Positions 45,880-54,515 of a DNA stretch of 64,000 nt are shown piece by piece. Made by a program: the position numbers and the translations under genes. Below the pieces are notes generated by a model. That model had not been told where the DNA came from. It worked only from the letters and a program-made list of their open reading frames with translations, and did no database searches. Every line of letters starts with the position of its first letter. Position 1 is the first letter of the stretch. Location: the NCBI GenBank assembly GCA_028875875.1, contig JAGWUV010000002.1, positions 1 through 64,000 on the forward strand. The letters run 5' to 3'. This DNA comes from Bacteroidota bacterium. Lineage in GTDB: Bacteria > Bacteroidota > Bacteroidia > Chitinophagales > Chitinophagaceae.

Positions 45880-46305
45880 ATGTATAAAAATTTATTTAAA
45901 GACAATTATGCAAAATACTTGATGTCTTATGACTGGGACATATGGGGAACACTAACTACTGAATACTTTCTTTCTCAATCATCGGCGGAGAGAGCAGTTA
46001 AAAGGCTTGACCTAAAATTGAGAAAGAAGTTTAGGAATTATAGATTATTCTTTGTTGCCGAACCCTTCAAACAAAGGGGTTACCATATTCATTTTATTGG
46101 AAAATTTATTAGTGACAAGCAAGACAAAACTGTCACCCAGATTGGTAAAATAATAGAAAATGAATGGCAGACTACGACCAGCAATAAAAAGCGAAGTGTC
46201 AACAAATTAAAAAAATACGAGCATAAGCAGAATGCAATTTTCTACATCTTAAAAGAGATTTATAACACTAAGGTTTCTTATGACTTTTTGGGAGACGCAT
46301 GGTAA
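45880..46305 (+). CDS. Small HUH-type Rep/relaxase-like protein
   Basis: This 141-residue protein shows the three rolling-circle replication motifs in order: DIWGTLTTEYF (motif I-like), GYHIHFIGKF (HUH metal-binding motif, about 67-76) and NAIFYILKEIYN (Tyr-x-x-Lys, catalytic Tyr about 126). It is short compared with full Rep proteins but has all key residues. It may nick the circular form of the element for replication or mobilisation. Confidence 0.72.
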   Translation: MYKNLFKDNYAKYLMSYDWDIWGTLTTEYFLSQSSAERAVKRLDLKLRKKFRNYRLFFVAEPFKQRGYHIHFIGKFISDKQDKTVTQIGKIIENEWQTTTSNKKRSVNKLKKYEHKQNAIFYILKEIYNTKVSYDFLGDAW

Positions 46306-46399
46306 TAAGGTATATAATCGAAGACAACCGAATACAAATAGAGCAATTTAATTTGAATTAATGTAATTGTAAATGGGTGTATCTAACTTTAGTTGAAAG

Positions 46400-46762
46400 A
46401 TGACTATCATGGAAAAAACATGCCCTTATTCAGGTATTCAATTTAAGCCAAAGCGCCGTAACCAAGTATTTGCTTCGCCGCAAAATAGAATACGCTACCA
46501 CAACGAAAATGCAGCAAAAGCAAGAGAAATGGAACAGGACATTAAAAAAATAAGAAACAACCTGAAGATCTTAGCAAGTCTGGGGATTAAAAATGGAGAA
46601 CGTAAGAGTTTCGATAAAGACTTACTGTTAAAAAAAGGCTACGATCCTTTTGCAGTAAGTAGACTTTTTATGTTCGAAAATACATTGTGTAGCAGAGTTG
46701 AGCATTACGTATTACTCAAATCTTCCGACAATAAAACTTTCACTTTTGTAAATCTCAAATAA
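46400..46762 (+). CDS. Small element protein with CPYSG/NRIRYHN pattern
   Basis: This 120-residue protein has an N-terminal motif KTCPYSGIQFKPKRRNQVFA, then SPQNRIRYHNENAAKAREM, recurrent in Bacteroidota element proteins. It resembles half of a zinc-ribbon-like nucleic-acid-binding segment with one Cys. Another in-frame start lies at 46409. It stands between the HUH protein and two tiny membrane proteins. The function is not known. Confidence 0.68.
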   Translation: MTIMEKTCPYSGIQFKPKRRNQVFASPQNRIRYHNENAAKAREMEQDIKKIRNNLKILASLGIKNGERKSFDKDLLLKKGYDPFAVSRLFMFENTLCSRVEHYVLLKSSDNKTFTFVNLK

Positions 46763-46764
46763 AA

Positions 46765-46923
46765 ATGACTGACCCATCAAACTTGGATTTAGATAAGCTT
46801 GGTATACAAATACAACCAACTAAAAATACTCTTTTAAAATTAGTAATTGTAGGAGTTGCAATGGCTTTAATCGGCGGAACCCTCCTTTTTATTTCAAAAA
46901 AACAAACCAAGTCAAATGCTTAA
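46765..46923 (+). CDS. Tiny membrane protein (52 residues)
   Basis: The frame from ATG 46765 reads MTDPSNLDLDKLGIQIQPTK, then NTLLKLVIVGVAMALIGGTL, then LFISKKQTKSNA. It has a charged N-terminal part and one clear transmembrane helix. It starts 2 nt after the preceding stop and overlaps the next gene by 8 nt, the spacing of a real operon gene. Unknown function. Confidence 0.6.
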   Translation: MTDPSNLDLDKLGIQIQPTKNTLLKLVIVGVAMALIGGTLLFISKKQTKSNA

Positions 46924-47107
46924 TTTTTATAGTGAAGATAAATTACAAAATACTTTAGAGGACTTACTTGATTCTAAATATTTTAAGGTTGCTACAGTAC
47001 TATTAGCAGGAGTTGCGGGGATTTACCTTCTTGGTCATCTTTTTAAAATTACAGCCCACACAGTCCGTGGTTATAATGAACTTAAATCTGCCTTCAAAAA
47101 CATATAA
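46916..47107 (+). CDS. Tiny membrane protein (63 residues)
   Basis: The protein has 63 residues with one transmembrane helix (FKVATVLLAGVAGIYLLGHL) between short charged tails. It overlaps the preceding small membrane gene and ends 3 nt before the serine recombinase. The pair could form a small membrane complex of the element. Unknown function. Confidence 0.6.
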   Translation: MLNFYSEDKLQNTLEDLLDSKYFKVATVLLAGVAGIYLLGHLFKITAHTVRGYNELKSAFKNI

Positions 47108-47110
47108 CAA

Positions 47111-47692
47111 GTGAATAAAGTTGCTTTATACTGCCGAGTATCAACAAATGACCAAGATACAGCAAATCAAGAGCTAAGATTGATTGATTATGCTAAAGAG
47201 CGCAACTTAAATTATGATTTATACAAAGAGGTAGAGAGTACAAGGAAAACCCGACCTATAAAGCAAGAGATGTTGAGTAGGCTTAGAAAAAAAGAATATG
47301 ATGCCGTCATTGTTTATAAGCTCGACAGGTATGCCCGCTCTTCTGCCGAACTAATTTTAGAAGTAAAGGAGTTATTTAATAAAGGGGTCGCATTTATCTC
47401 TATCAGTGAAAGCCTTGATTTTTCTACTGCGTCAGGTAAGTTGCATTTTCAAATATTATCTGCCTTTGCTGAATTTGAAAGAGAGCTTATTCGTGAGCGA
47501 ACAATTGAAGGATTGAAACGTGTTAAAATACAAGGTTCAAGGCTCGGACGTCCCAAAGGAGCAAAAGATTCCAAACCACGTCGTAAGAGCGGGTATATCA
47601 TCCGAGAAGCAAAAAAACGCCAGTCTTCAGATGAAGTTAATGGCAACTATTTAGGCTTAGATACATATATAGAAAAATCCTCCCCCAAATAA
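47111..47692 (+). CDS. Serine recombinase (resolvase/invertase family)
   Basis: The protein has 193 residues from a GTG start. The resolvase domain has YCRVSTNDQD (catalytic Ser11), VYKLDRYARSS, FAEFERELIRERTIEGL and the DNA-binding hinge GSRLGRPKGAKD. The C-terminal tail is shorter than in typical resolvases and lacks a full HTH. It could resolve multimers or invert a segment of the element. It is separate from the tyrosine integrase that should carry out integration. Confidence 0.92.
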   Translation: MNKVALYCRVSTNDQDTANQELRLIDYAKERNLNYDLYKEVESTRKTRPIKQEMLSRLRKKEYDAVIVYKLDRYARSSAELILEVKELFNKGVAFISISESLDFSTASGKLHFQILSAFAEFERELIRERTIEGLKRVKIQGSRLGRPKGAKDSKPRRKSGYIIREAKKRQSSDEVNGNYLGLDTYIEKSSPK

Positions 47693-47828
47693 TTAAACCA
47701 CTTTTTTTACGCCATAACCTCCCCTGTATTTAGTATGTCAAATAATCGGACGTTTTTTTGGTTCTAAAAAGTCAAATTGTTTAAATACACAATTAAAATA
47801 TTTCCGCTCGATAGACTATTAAAAAAAG

Positions 47829-47850
47829 AAGCCCTTATTTCTAAGGGCTT
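47829..47850 (-). terminator. Terminator of the minus-strand gene 47901-48188
   Basis: AAGCCCTTA (47829-47837) and TAAGGGCTT (47842-47850) form a 9-bp stem with a 4-nt loop. On the minus strand the stem is followed by CTTTTTTT. It lies 50 nt past the stop of the 95-residue gene. Confidence 0.75.
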
Positions 47851-47900
47851 AAACTTTACTATACAAAACTTTACAATGCAACACAAAAATGAAATCAGAA

Positions 47901-48188
47901 CTAATTCATACGCTCAAGTGCATATAAATATTCCCAATTTTTTGACCAATAATGCACGTTATCTAAATCATCCTCTTCTAATCTCTTGGCAAGTTTAAAT
48001 AAATCCTGCACAGAAAGTTTACTTGTGAATGATTTCAAAATAACGCTATAACCTTCACTATCCTTCTCTTTTTCTTGATTAGGTGTTACAATAAAGATTA
48101 AGTTGCGATTGAGGTCATGAATCCTAAGACTCCCGTCTTGAATTCGTCTTAGCCTAATAGATGGCTTTAACATGTTTTGTGTTGTCAT
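47901..48188 (-). CDS. Hypothetical 95-residue protein
   Basis: The gene lies divergently beside the second hsdM and has its own terminator. The protein begins MTTQNMLKPSIRLRRIQDGS and contains a short beta-rich part (SLRIHDLNRNLIFIVTP) followed by helices (LSVQDLFKLAKRLEEDDLDN). No family is recognised. A small regulator of the RM operon is possible, as it is divergent from hsdM across a palindromic promoter. Confidence 0.65.
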   Translation of the reverse strand: MTTQNMLKPSIRLRRIQDGSLRIHDLNRNLIFIVTPNQEKEKDSEGYSVILKSFTSKLSVQDLFKLAKRLEEDDLDNVHYWSKNWEYLYALERMN

Positions 48189-48313
48189 TTTTTTAATTTT
48201 GTTTTAAATCTATTTACTATACCAAAAAATATACCATAATTCATTTATTACCAGAATTGTCATTAGGTTATGACAAGAGACTCAATTGGAGTTTTATAAT
48301 TGGATATTTTTTG

Positions 48314-48355
48314 CCTGCATGTATTTATATTTGAAAGAATAAATATGCAAGCAGG
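48314..48355. promoter_or_regulatory. Promoter box inside an interrupted palindrome directly before hsdM
   Basis: CCTGC (48314-48318) and TATTTAT (48322-48328) pair with ATAAATA (48339-48345) and GCAGG (48351-48355). The second arm ends at the base before the hsdM ATG (48356). The loop region contains TATATTTG (48326-48333), a match to the Bacteroidota -7 box. A protein binding here, or an mRNA hairpin, could control hsdM. Confidence 0.5.
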
Positions 48356-49810
48356 ATGTTTGAACAGACCTTTAAAAATATTGATGACATACTCCACAAA
48401 GACGCTGGTTGCGGCAGTGAATTAGACTATGTAGAGCAAACCTCATGGATTTTGTTTCTCAAATATTTGGATGACTTAGAGAAAGACCGTGCCACAGCAG
48501 CCGAACTGACTGGCAAGACCTACACACCTATCATTGAAAAAGCATACCAATGGACAGATTGGGCATGTCCTAAAGGTAAAGATGGCAAACTTGACCATCA
48601 CAAGGCAATGTCTGGAGATGACCTTACCGACTTTGTGAACAATAAACTATTTACCTACCTCAAGAAGTTTAAGACCAACGCTGAGAGTGCCAACACCCTC
48701 GAATATAAAATCGGTGAAATTTTCAGTGAACTGAAAAACCGACTCCAAAGTGGTTACAATCTTCGGGAAGTAATAAACCTTATCGATCAGTTGCGTTTCC
48801 GTACACATGCAGAAAAGCATGAGATGAGTCATTTGTACGAAGACAAGATTAAGAATATGGGTAATGCTGGGCGTAACGGTGGGGAATACTATACCCCTCG
48901 TCCGCTCATTACTACTATTGTAAAAGTGGTTGCTCCAAAAATCGGCGACAGGATATATGATGGTGCTTGTGGTTCAGCGGGTTTCTTATGCGAAGCATTC
49001 AACTATCTGAAAACAAGTAAGTCTCTATCTACAAAAGAAACGGAGATACTGCAAAAGCAAACCTTTTACGGCAAGGAAAAGAAATCGTTGGCGTATATAT
49101 TGGGTGTTATGAACATGATTTTGCATGGTGTGGAAGCCCCTAACATCATACATACCAATACGCTTGCTGAAAACCTTGCTGACATACAGCAAAAAGATCG
49201 TTACGATATTGTGCTCGCCAATCCTCCCTTTGGTGGTAAGGAACGTGCCGAAGTGCAACAAAACTTCCCTATTAAAACAGGGGAAACCGCTTCACTCTTT
49301 TTACAGCACTTCATCAAAATTTTAAAAGCTGGTGGCAAGGCAGGTGTAGTGATTAAAAACACTTTTTTGAGCAATATTGATAATGCTACTATTGCCATAC
49401 GCAAAACCTTGTTGGAAAACTGCAACCTGCATACCGTGTTGGATTTACCCAGCGGCACCTTTACGGGTGCAGGTGTAAAAACTGTGGTGTTGTTTTTTGA
49501 AAAAGGCAAAGCCACGCAAAAAGTTTGGTTTTACCAGTTGAACCTTGACCGCAATTTAGGCAAGACCAACCCACTCAACGAAAATGACTTGGCGGATTTT
49601 GTTTCCTTACAGAAAACATTTGGTGACAGCGAAAACTCTTGGACGGTAAATGTGAAAGACATTGACCAAGATACTTTTGATTTGAGTGTAAAGAACCCGA
49701 ACAAAAAAGAAGAAGTGACGCTCCGATCACCACAAGCCATATTGGAAGAAATGAAAGCATTAGACGAAGAAAGTGCAGAAATATTAAACTCAATTTTGGA
49801 ATTGATATGA
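48356..49810 (+). CDS. hsdM: Type I restriction-modification methyltransferase subunit HsdM (second system)
   Basis: This 484-residue protein has an N-terminal HsdM_N domain (EQTSWILFLKYLDDLEKDRA), AdoMet motif DGACGSAGFL (about 203-212), preceded by GGEYYTPRPLI, and the catalytic NPPFGG (about 288-293). It is clearly different from the first HsdM (4532). The stop overlaps the start of hsdS by 4 nt. It methylates the target set by HsdS and is the first gene of an operon hsdM-hsdS-rhuM/fic-hsdR. Confidence 0.96.
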   Translation: MFEQTFKNIDDILHKDAGCGSELDYVEQTSWILFLKYLDDLEKDRATAAELTGKTYTPIIEKAYQWTDWACPKGKDGKLDHHKAMSGDDLTDFVNNKLFTYLKKFKTNAESANTLEYKIGEIFSELKNRLQSGYNLREVINLIDQLRFRTHAEKHEMSHLYEDKIKNMGNAGRNGGEYYTPRPLITTIVKVVAPKIGDRIYDGACGSAGFLCEAFNYLKTSKSLSTKETEILQKQTFYGKEKKSLAYILGVMNMILHGVEAPNIIHTNTLAENLADIQQKDRYDIVLANPPFGGKERAEVQQNFPIKTGETASLFLQHFIKILKAGGKAGVVIKNTFLSNIDNATIAIRKTLLENCNLHTVLDLPSGTFTGAGVKTVVLFFEKGKATQKVWFYQLNLDRNLGKTNPLNENDLADFVSLQKTFGDSENSWTVNVKDIDQDTFDLSVKNPNKKEEVTLRSPQAILEEMKALDEESAEILNSILELI

Positions 49811-51003
49811 AGAGTTGGGAAAGAAAAAAATTAGGCGATGTATGTGGTTTTGTACGTGGACCATTTGGTGGAAGTTTGAAGAAGAATATCTTCAAGCCTG
49901 AAGGCTACGCCGTATATGAACAGCAACATGCTATTTATGATCAGTTTGATCATATACGATATTTCATTGATGAAAATAAATTTAATGAAATGAAACGCTT
50001 TGAATTAAACTCAGGAGATCTAATTATGAGTTGCTCGGGTACAATGGGAAAGATTGCAATCGTTCCTGAGAATATTAAAAAAGGAATTATAAATCAAGCA
50101 TTGTTAAAACTTACTCCATCCAAAAAAGTTTCAACTGTTTTCTTGAAATTATGGATGCAAAGCGAAAGTTTTCAAGAGAGCTTGAGAGAATATTCAGGTG
50201 GTGCTGCAATTCAGAATGTAGCCTCTGTCGCTACTTTAAAGCGAATTGAAATCCCCCTTCCTCCACTACTCGAACAACAACGCATTGTTGCCATTTTAGA
50301 TGAAGCCTTTGCCGCCATAGCCAAGGCAAAAGCCAATGCCGAACAAAACCTCAAAAACGCCAAAGAACTTTTTGAAAGCTATTTACAGGGTGTGTTTGAG
50401 AAAAAGGGTGATGGTTGGGAGGAAAGAAAATTGGGGGAAGTAGCGGAATACGATAAAAACCAAAACATTCATTTAGGATTGCCTTATGTTGGATTAGAAC
50501 ACATTGAATCAAACTCGGGTAGATTTATTGGAAGTTTGGCATCACAAGAAGTAAAGAGTTCAACTTTTTATTTTGATAAACAACACGTTCTTTATGGGAG
50601 ATTGAGACCGTATTTGAACAAGGTTTTATTGCCAGATTTTAAAGGACATTGTTCAACAGAAATATTCCCAATTAAAGTGAATGGACAAGTTGCAAGAGAA
50701 TTTTTGTTCTATTGGCTAATCGCAGTTTCTACAGTAAAAAAAATAGATGCGACTTGGACAGGTGCAAGAATGCCAAGAGCAAATATGAATCAGGTTTTAG
50801 AATTTGACTTTGCTTTTCCTTCCCTCAAAGAACAACAAACCATCGTACGCCAATTGGGTGCCCTGCGAGCCGAAACGCAAAAGTTGGAAGCGGTGTATCA
50901 ACAAAAAATTGCTGATTTGGAGGAACTAAAAAAATCCATTTTGCAAAAAGTATTTGCAGGGGAGTTGAAAATGGATAGTATAAAAGTTGCCCAAACCGTA
51001 TAA
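49807..51003 (+). CDS. hsdS: Type I restriction specificity subunit HsdS (second system)
   Basis: This 398-residue protein has two target-recognition domains. The first (SWERKKLGDVCGFVRGPFGG to LPPLLEQQRIVAILDEAF) and the second (WEERKLGEVAEYDKN to SLKEQQTIVRQLGAL) are each followed by a conserved spacer helix. It confers sequence specificity on HsdM and HsdR. It overlaps hsdM by 4 nt and is followed 11 nt later by a RhuM-Fic gene. Confidence 0.94.
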   Translation: MKSWERKKLGDVCGFVRGPFGGSLKKNIFKPEGYAVYEQQHAIYDQFDHIRYFIDENKFNEMKRFELNSGDLIMSCSGTMGKIAIVPENIKKGIINQALLKLTPSKKVSTVFLKLWMQSESFQESLREYSGGAAIQNVASVATLKRIEIPLPPLLEQQRIVAILDEAFAAIAKAKANAEQNLKNAKELFESYLQGVFEKKGDGWEERKLGEVAEYDKNQNIHLGLPYVGLEHIESNSGRFIGSLASQEVKSSTFYFDKQHVLYGRLRPYLNKVLLPDFKGHCSTEIFPIKVNGQVAREFLFYWLIAVSTVKKIDATWTGARMPRANMNQVLEFDFAFPSLKEQQTIVRQLGALRAETQKLEAVYQQKIADLEELKKSILQKVFAGELKMDSIKVAQTV

Positions 51004-51014
51004 ATCAACGGGTA

Positions 51015-51986
51015 ATGAATGAAATAGTCATATATACAACTGCTGATAAAAAAACTGAAGTAGAAGTTCAGTTTAATGGCGATACCGTTTGGCTTAACCA
51101 AATGCAAATGGCTACATTATTCAACCAATCCAAACAAAACATAAGCTTACATATTAATAACTGCTTTAGGGAAAAGGAACTCAACAGGAAGGCAACTGTC
51201 AAGGAATCCTTGACAGTTCAAAAAGAAGGTAAGCGGAACGTTACACGTAAGATAGAATATTACAATCTGGATGTGATTATTTCCGTAGGATACAGGGTAA
51301 AATCTCTAAGGGGCACACAATTCCGCCAATGGGCAACCCAACGCCTGAAAGATTACTTGGTAAAAGGCTATGCCATTAACCAAAAGCGATTGGAGGAATT
51401 AGGCAAAATGGTACAACTGATTGAACAATCTGGCAAAGCTGAAGCCTTGCAATTAAACGAAGCCAAAGGACTATTGGATATTTTGAGCCATTACACCAAA
51501 AGTTTTGTATTGCTCAATCAGTATGACAGTCGAAAGCTGCTAACAAGCAACTTAAATGAGAATATTACCTATGAAATTGAGTACGAAGAAGCTATAAACG
51601 CCATAACAGCGTTGAAAAAACAACTCATGGCAAAAAAAGAGGCGACGAACTTGTTTGGTAAGGAGAAAGACAAGGGTTTCAAAAGTTCGTTGGAAAGCAT
51701 TGTGCAAACTTTTGGCGGACACTACTTATATCCAAGTATAGAAGAGCAGGCGGCTCATTTACTGTACTTTGTTATTAAGAATCATTCCTTCAACGATGGG
51801 AATAAACGCATCGGGGCATTTCTATTTATCTGGTTTTTAGAGAAGAATAAACACCGTTTCAAGCAATCAGGTGAATTAAAAGTGAACGACAATGCACTTA
51901 CAGCTATTGCTTTATTGGTAGCGCAAAGTGCCCCCGAAGAAAAAGAACTAATGATACAACTAATCATTAACTTAATCAGAGACTAA
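51015..51986 (+). CDS. RhuM-Fic/Doc fusion protein in RM operon
   Basis: This 323-residue protein has an N-terminal RhuM-like domain (VWLNQMQMATLFNQSKQNIS, then YYNLDVIISVGYRVKSLRGT, then FRQWATQRLKDYL, residues about 24-120). A C-terminal Fic/Doc domain carries HSFNDGNKRIGAF (about 257-269), the canonical nucleotide-transfer motif. RhuM-Fic fusions are frequent passengers of type I systems. It lies between hsdS and hsdR with short gaps (11 and 1 nt). It may modify a host or phage protein. Confidence 0.88.
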   Translation: MNEIVIYTTADKKTEVEVQFNGDTVWLNQMQMATLFNQSKQNISLHINNCFREKELNRKATVKESLTVQKEGKRNVTRKIEYYNLDVIISVGYRVKSLRGTQFRQWATQRLKDYLVKGYAINQKRLEELGKMVQLIEQSGKAEALQLNEAKGLLDILSHYTKSFVLLNQYDSRKLLTSNLNENITYEIEYEEAINAITALKKQLMAKKEATNLFGKEKDKGFKSSLESIVQTFGGHYLYPSIEEQAAHLLYFVIKNHSFNDGNKRIGAFLFIWFLEKNKHRFKQSGELKVNDNALTAIALLVAQSAPEEKELMIQLIINLIRD

Positions 51987-51987
51987 T

Positions 51988-54384
51988 ATGAACGAAGCAG
52001 AAACACGAGCGGAACTCATAGACCCTAAGCTAAGGGCTTGCGGCTGGGGCGTTATAGAAGGCTCGAAAATTCTTCGTGAATATAATATTACTGCGGGTAA
52101 AATACAAACAGGCGGAGGCAGGGGCAAAAGAGAAATTGCCGATTATGTGTTAGTGTATAAAGGTATTAAGCTTGCAGTAGTTGAAGCTAAAAGTGATGAA
52201 TTGGAAGTAGGCGAAGGCGTAATGCAAGCGAAGAAATACGCCCAAAAACTACAACTGGAAACTACCTATAGCACTAACGGAAAAGCCATCTACCAAATCT
52301 GTATGAAAACAAGTGAGGAAGGTTTGGTAACAGATTTTCTTAGCCCCGAAGAACTTTGGAATAAAACTTATGGTTCAATTCCTAATCAACAACTGACTAT
52401 TGACAATGAAAGTTGGTTTGAAAGATTTGCTGCAGTACCGTTTGAGGATATTAATAAATCAAAACCACCGAGATATTATCAGGAAAGCGCAGTAAACGCA
52501 GTGATGAAAGCGATTGCTCAAAAAAAGGACAGAATTTTACTTACGCTTGCTACCGGAACAGGTAAAACAACCATCGCTTTTCATATTGCTTGGAAATTGT
52601 TTCAAACAAGATGGAATATACATTGGGATGGCACTCGTAGACCAAGAGTACTTTTCCTTGCTGATAGAAATATATTAGCCAATCAAGCCTATGGAGAGTT
52701 TACTAAATATTCAGCATTTAAAGATGATGCTTTGGTTCGCATTAGCCCAAAAGCAATTCGGGATTTGAATGATGAAGGAAAATCTACTAAGGTTAATACC
52801 TTTCTTACGGATAAAAAAAGAGCAGTCCGGGTTCCAACAAATGGCAATATCTTCTTTACGATATTCCAAACTTTTATGACTGGTGAACAACCAAACTTCG
52901 GCGAATATCCTGCCGACTATTTTGATTTCATCATCATTGACGAGTGCCACCGTGGTGGAGCTAATGATGAAAGCAACTGGCGGAGCATTTTGGAATATTT
53001 CAGTCCGGCAGTACAACTGGGTTTAACTGCCACACCCAAGCGAAAGGATAACGTGGATACTTACCGTTATTTTGGCGAGCCAGTGTATGTCTATTCTTTG
53101 AAAGAAGGTATCAATGATGGTTTCCTTACGCCTTTCAAAGTAAAACGCATCAAAACAACATTGGACGATTACCGCTACACTTCAGATGATACTATCGTTG
53201 AGGGTGAAATAGAAGAAGGTAAGCTGTATGAGGAGAAGGACTTCAACCGTACCATAGAAATTGTGGAACGGGAAGCCAAGCGTGTAAATATCTTTTTAGA
53301 TGAAGCTAATCAAAATGAAAAGGCGATTATTTTCTGTGCCAATCAAGGGCACGCAGCTTTGATAAGAGATTTGGTAAATCAAAACGCAAAAAGCAAAGAC
53401 CCATTTTATTGTGTTCGTGTTACCGCCAATGATGGAGAAGAAGGCGAAAGACTATTGAGAGAATTTCAGGACAACGAAAAAACCATCCCCACCATACTCA
53501 CCACTTCACAAAAACTGTCTACTGGAGTGGATGCAAGGAACATTCGCAATATAGTACTGCTTCGCCCTGTAAATTCGATGATTGAGTTTAAGCAAATTGT
53601 TGGTCGGGGCACTCGTATGTTTGATGGCAAAGAGTTCTTTACGATTTACGACTATGTTGATGCCTATAAACACTTTAGTGACCCTGAATGGGATGGAGAA
53701 CCCATTGGAGAAGAGCCGAATGAAATAAAAGAACCCAGAGGAGAATATAAACCCAGAGAACCTAAAGAGCAAAACGAAGAGAACGAACGCAGACAGAAAA
53801 TTAAAGTCAAGCTTGCCAAAGGAAAAGAACGGCAAATTCAATACACCAGCCAAACTTCATTCTGGAGTGCCGATGGCAGACCTATTTCAGCAGAAGAATT
53901 TTTAAACAACTTGTTTGGTGAATTACCAAAGTTGTTCAAGGATGAAGAAGAGTTACGTAAACTGTGGAGTAACCCATTCACACGAAAAACCTTGCTGGAA
54001 AAATTAGAAGAAGCTGGCTTCCCCAAATCAGACTTGCTGACTTTGCAGAAGCTCGTGGATATGGAAAAAAGCGACTTATATGATGTGCTGGAATACGTTT
54101 TTAACGGTGATTATATCGCCTTGACAAGGGAAGCAAGAACGAAGGCTGCCGAAGCAACAATTTTTGCCTTACTCAATGACAGGCAAAGGGAGTTCATCTC
54201 ATTCGTATTGAGCAAATACATAGAAACAGGTGTGGAAGAACTTGACCAAGAGAAACTACCTATCTTGCTAACCAACAAGTATCAGTCCTTAGAGGATGCT
54301 AAGGATATTCTGGGTGATGTGGCGAACATAAGCAAGCTGTTCATTGAGTTTCAACAATACCTGTATGAGAAGAGGATTGCATAG
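51988..54384 (+). CDS. hsdR: Type I restriction endonuclease subunit HsdR (second system, EcoEI-like)
   Basis: This 798-residue protein has a nuclease-type N-terminus (IADYVLVYKGIKLAVVEAKS), Walker A LATGTGKTTIAFHIAW (about 187), the DEAH-like box IIIDECHRGG (about 315), LTATPKR and the helicase C-terminal QIVGRGTRMF. It is shorter than the first HsdR (1075), and the C-terminal arrangement is like EcoEI-type R subunits. It translocates and cuts unmodified DNA with HsdM and HsdS of the same operon. Confidence 0.95.
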   Translation: MNEAETRAELIDPKLRACGWGVIEGSKILREYNITAGKIQTGGGRGKREIADYVLVYKGIKLAVVEAKSDELEVGEGVMQAKKYAQKLQLETTYSTNGKAIYQICMKTSEEGLVTDFLSPEELWNKTYGSIPNQQLTIDNESWFERFAAVPFEDINKSKPPRYYQESAVNAVMKAIAQKKDRILLTLATGTGKTTIAFHIAWKLFQTRWNIHWDGTRRPRVLFLADRNILANQAYGEFTKYSAFKDDALVRISPKAIRDLNDEGKSTKVNTFLTDKKRAVRVPTNGNIFFTIFQTFMTGEQPNFGEYPADYFDFIIIDECHRGGANDESNWRSILEYFSPAVQLGLTATPKRKDNVDTYRYFGEPVYVYSLKEGINDGFLTPFKVKRIKTTLDDYRYTSDDTIVEGEIEEGKLYEEKDFNRTIEIVEREAKRVNIFLDEANQNEKAIIFCANQGHAALIRDLVNQNAKSKDPFYCVRVTANDGEEGERLLREFQDNEKTIPTILTTSQKLSTGVDARNIRNIVLLRPVNSMIEFKQIVGRGTRMFDGKEFFTIYDYVDAYKHFSDPEWDGEPIGEEPNEIKEPRGEYKPREPKEQNEENERRQKIKVKLAKGKERQIQYTSQTSFWSADGRPISAEEFLNNLFGELPKLFKDEEELRKLWSNPFTRKTLLEKLEEAGFPKSDLLTLQKLVDMEKSDLYDVLEYVFNGDYIALTREARTKAAEATIFALLNDRQREFISFVLSKYIETGVEELDQEKLPILLTNKYQSLEDAKDILGDVANISKLFIEFQQYLYEKRIA

Positions 54385-54412
54385 GGAACTTGTTATTCTG
54401 TAAATTATTGTA

Positions 54413-54452
54413 CGTTTAAAGCCTAATAGAAGCGTATTAAATGCTTTAAACG
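54413..54452. repeat. 10-bp inverted repeat between convergent hsdR and integrase
   Basis: CGTTTAAAGC (54413-54422) and GCTTTAAACG (54443-54452) are exact reverse complements 20 nt apart, in the gap between the two convergent genes. It could serve as a shared transcription end or an integrase arm site. Confidence 0.45.
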
Positions 54453-54515
54453 CACAAGTCCACAAGAACGCTTGGATAAAATACAGCTATGCAGATAAAG
54501 TAAAGAGAGTGTAAA

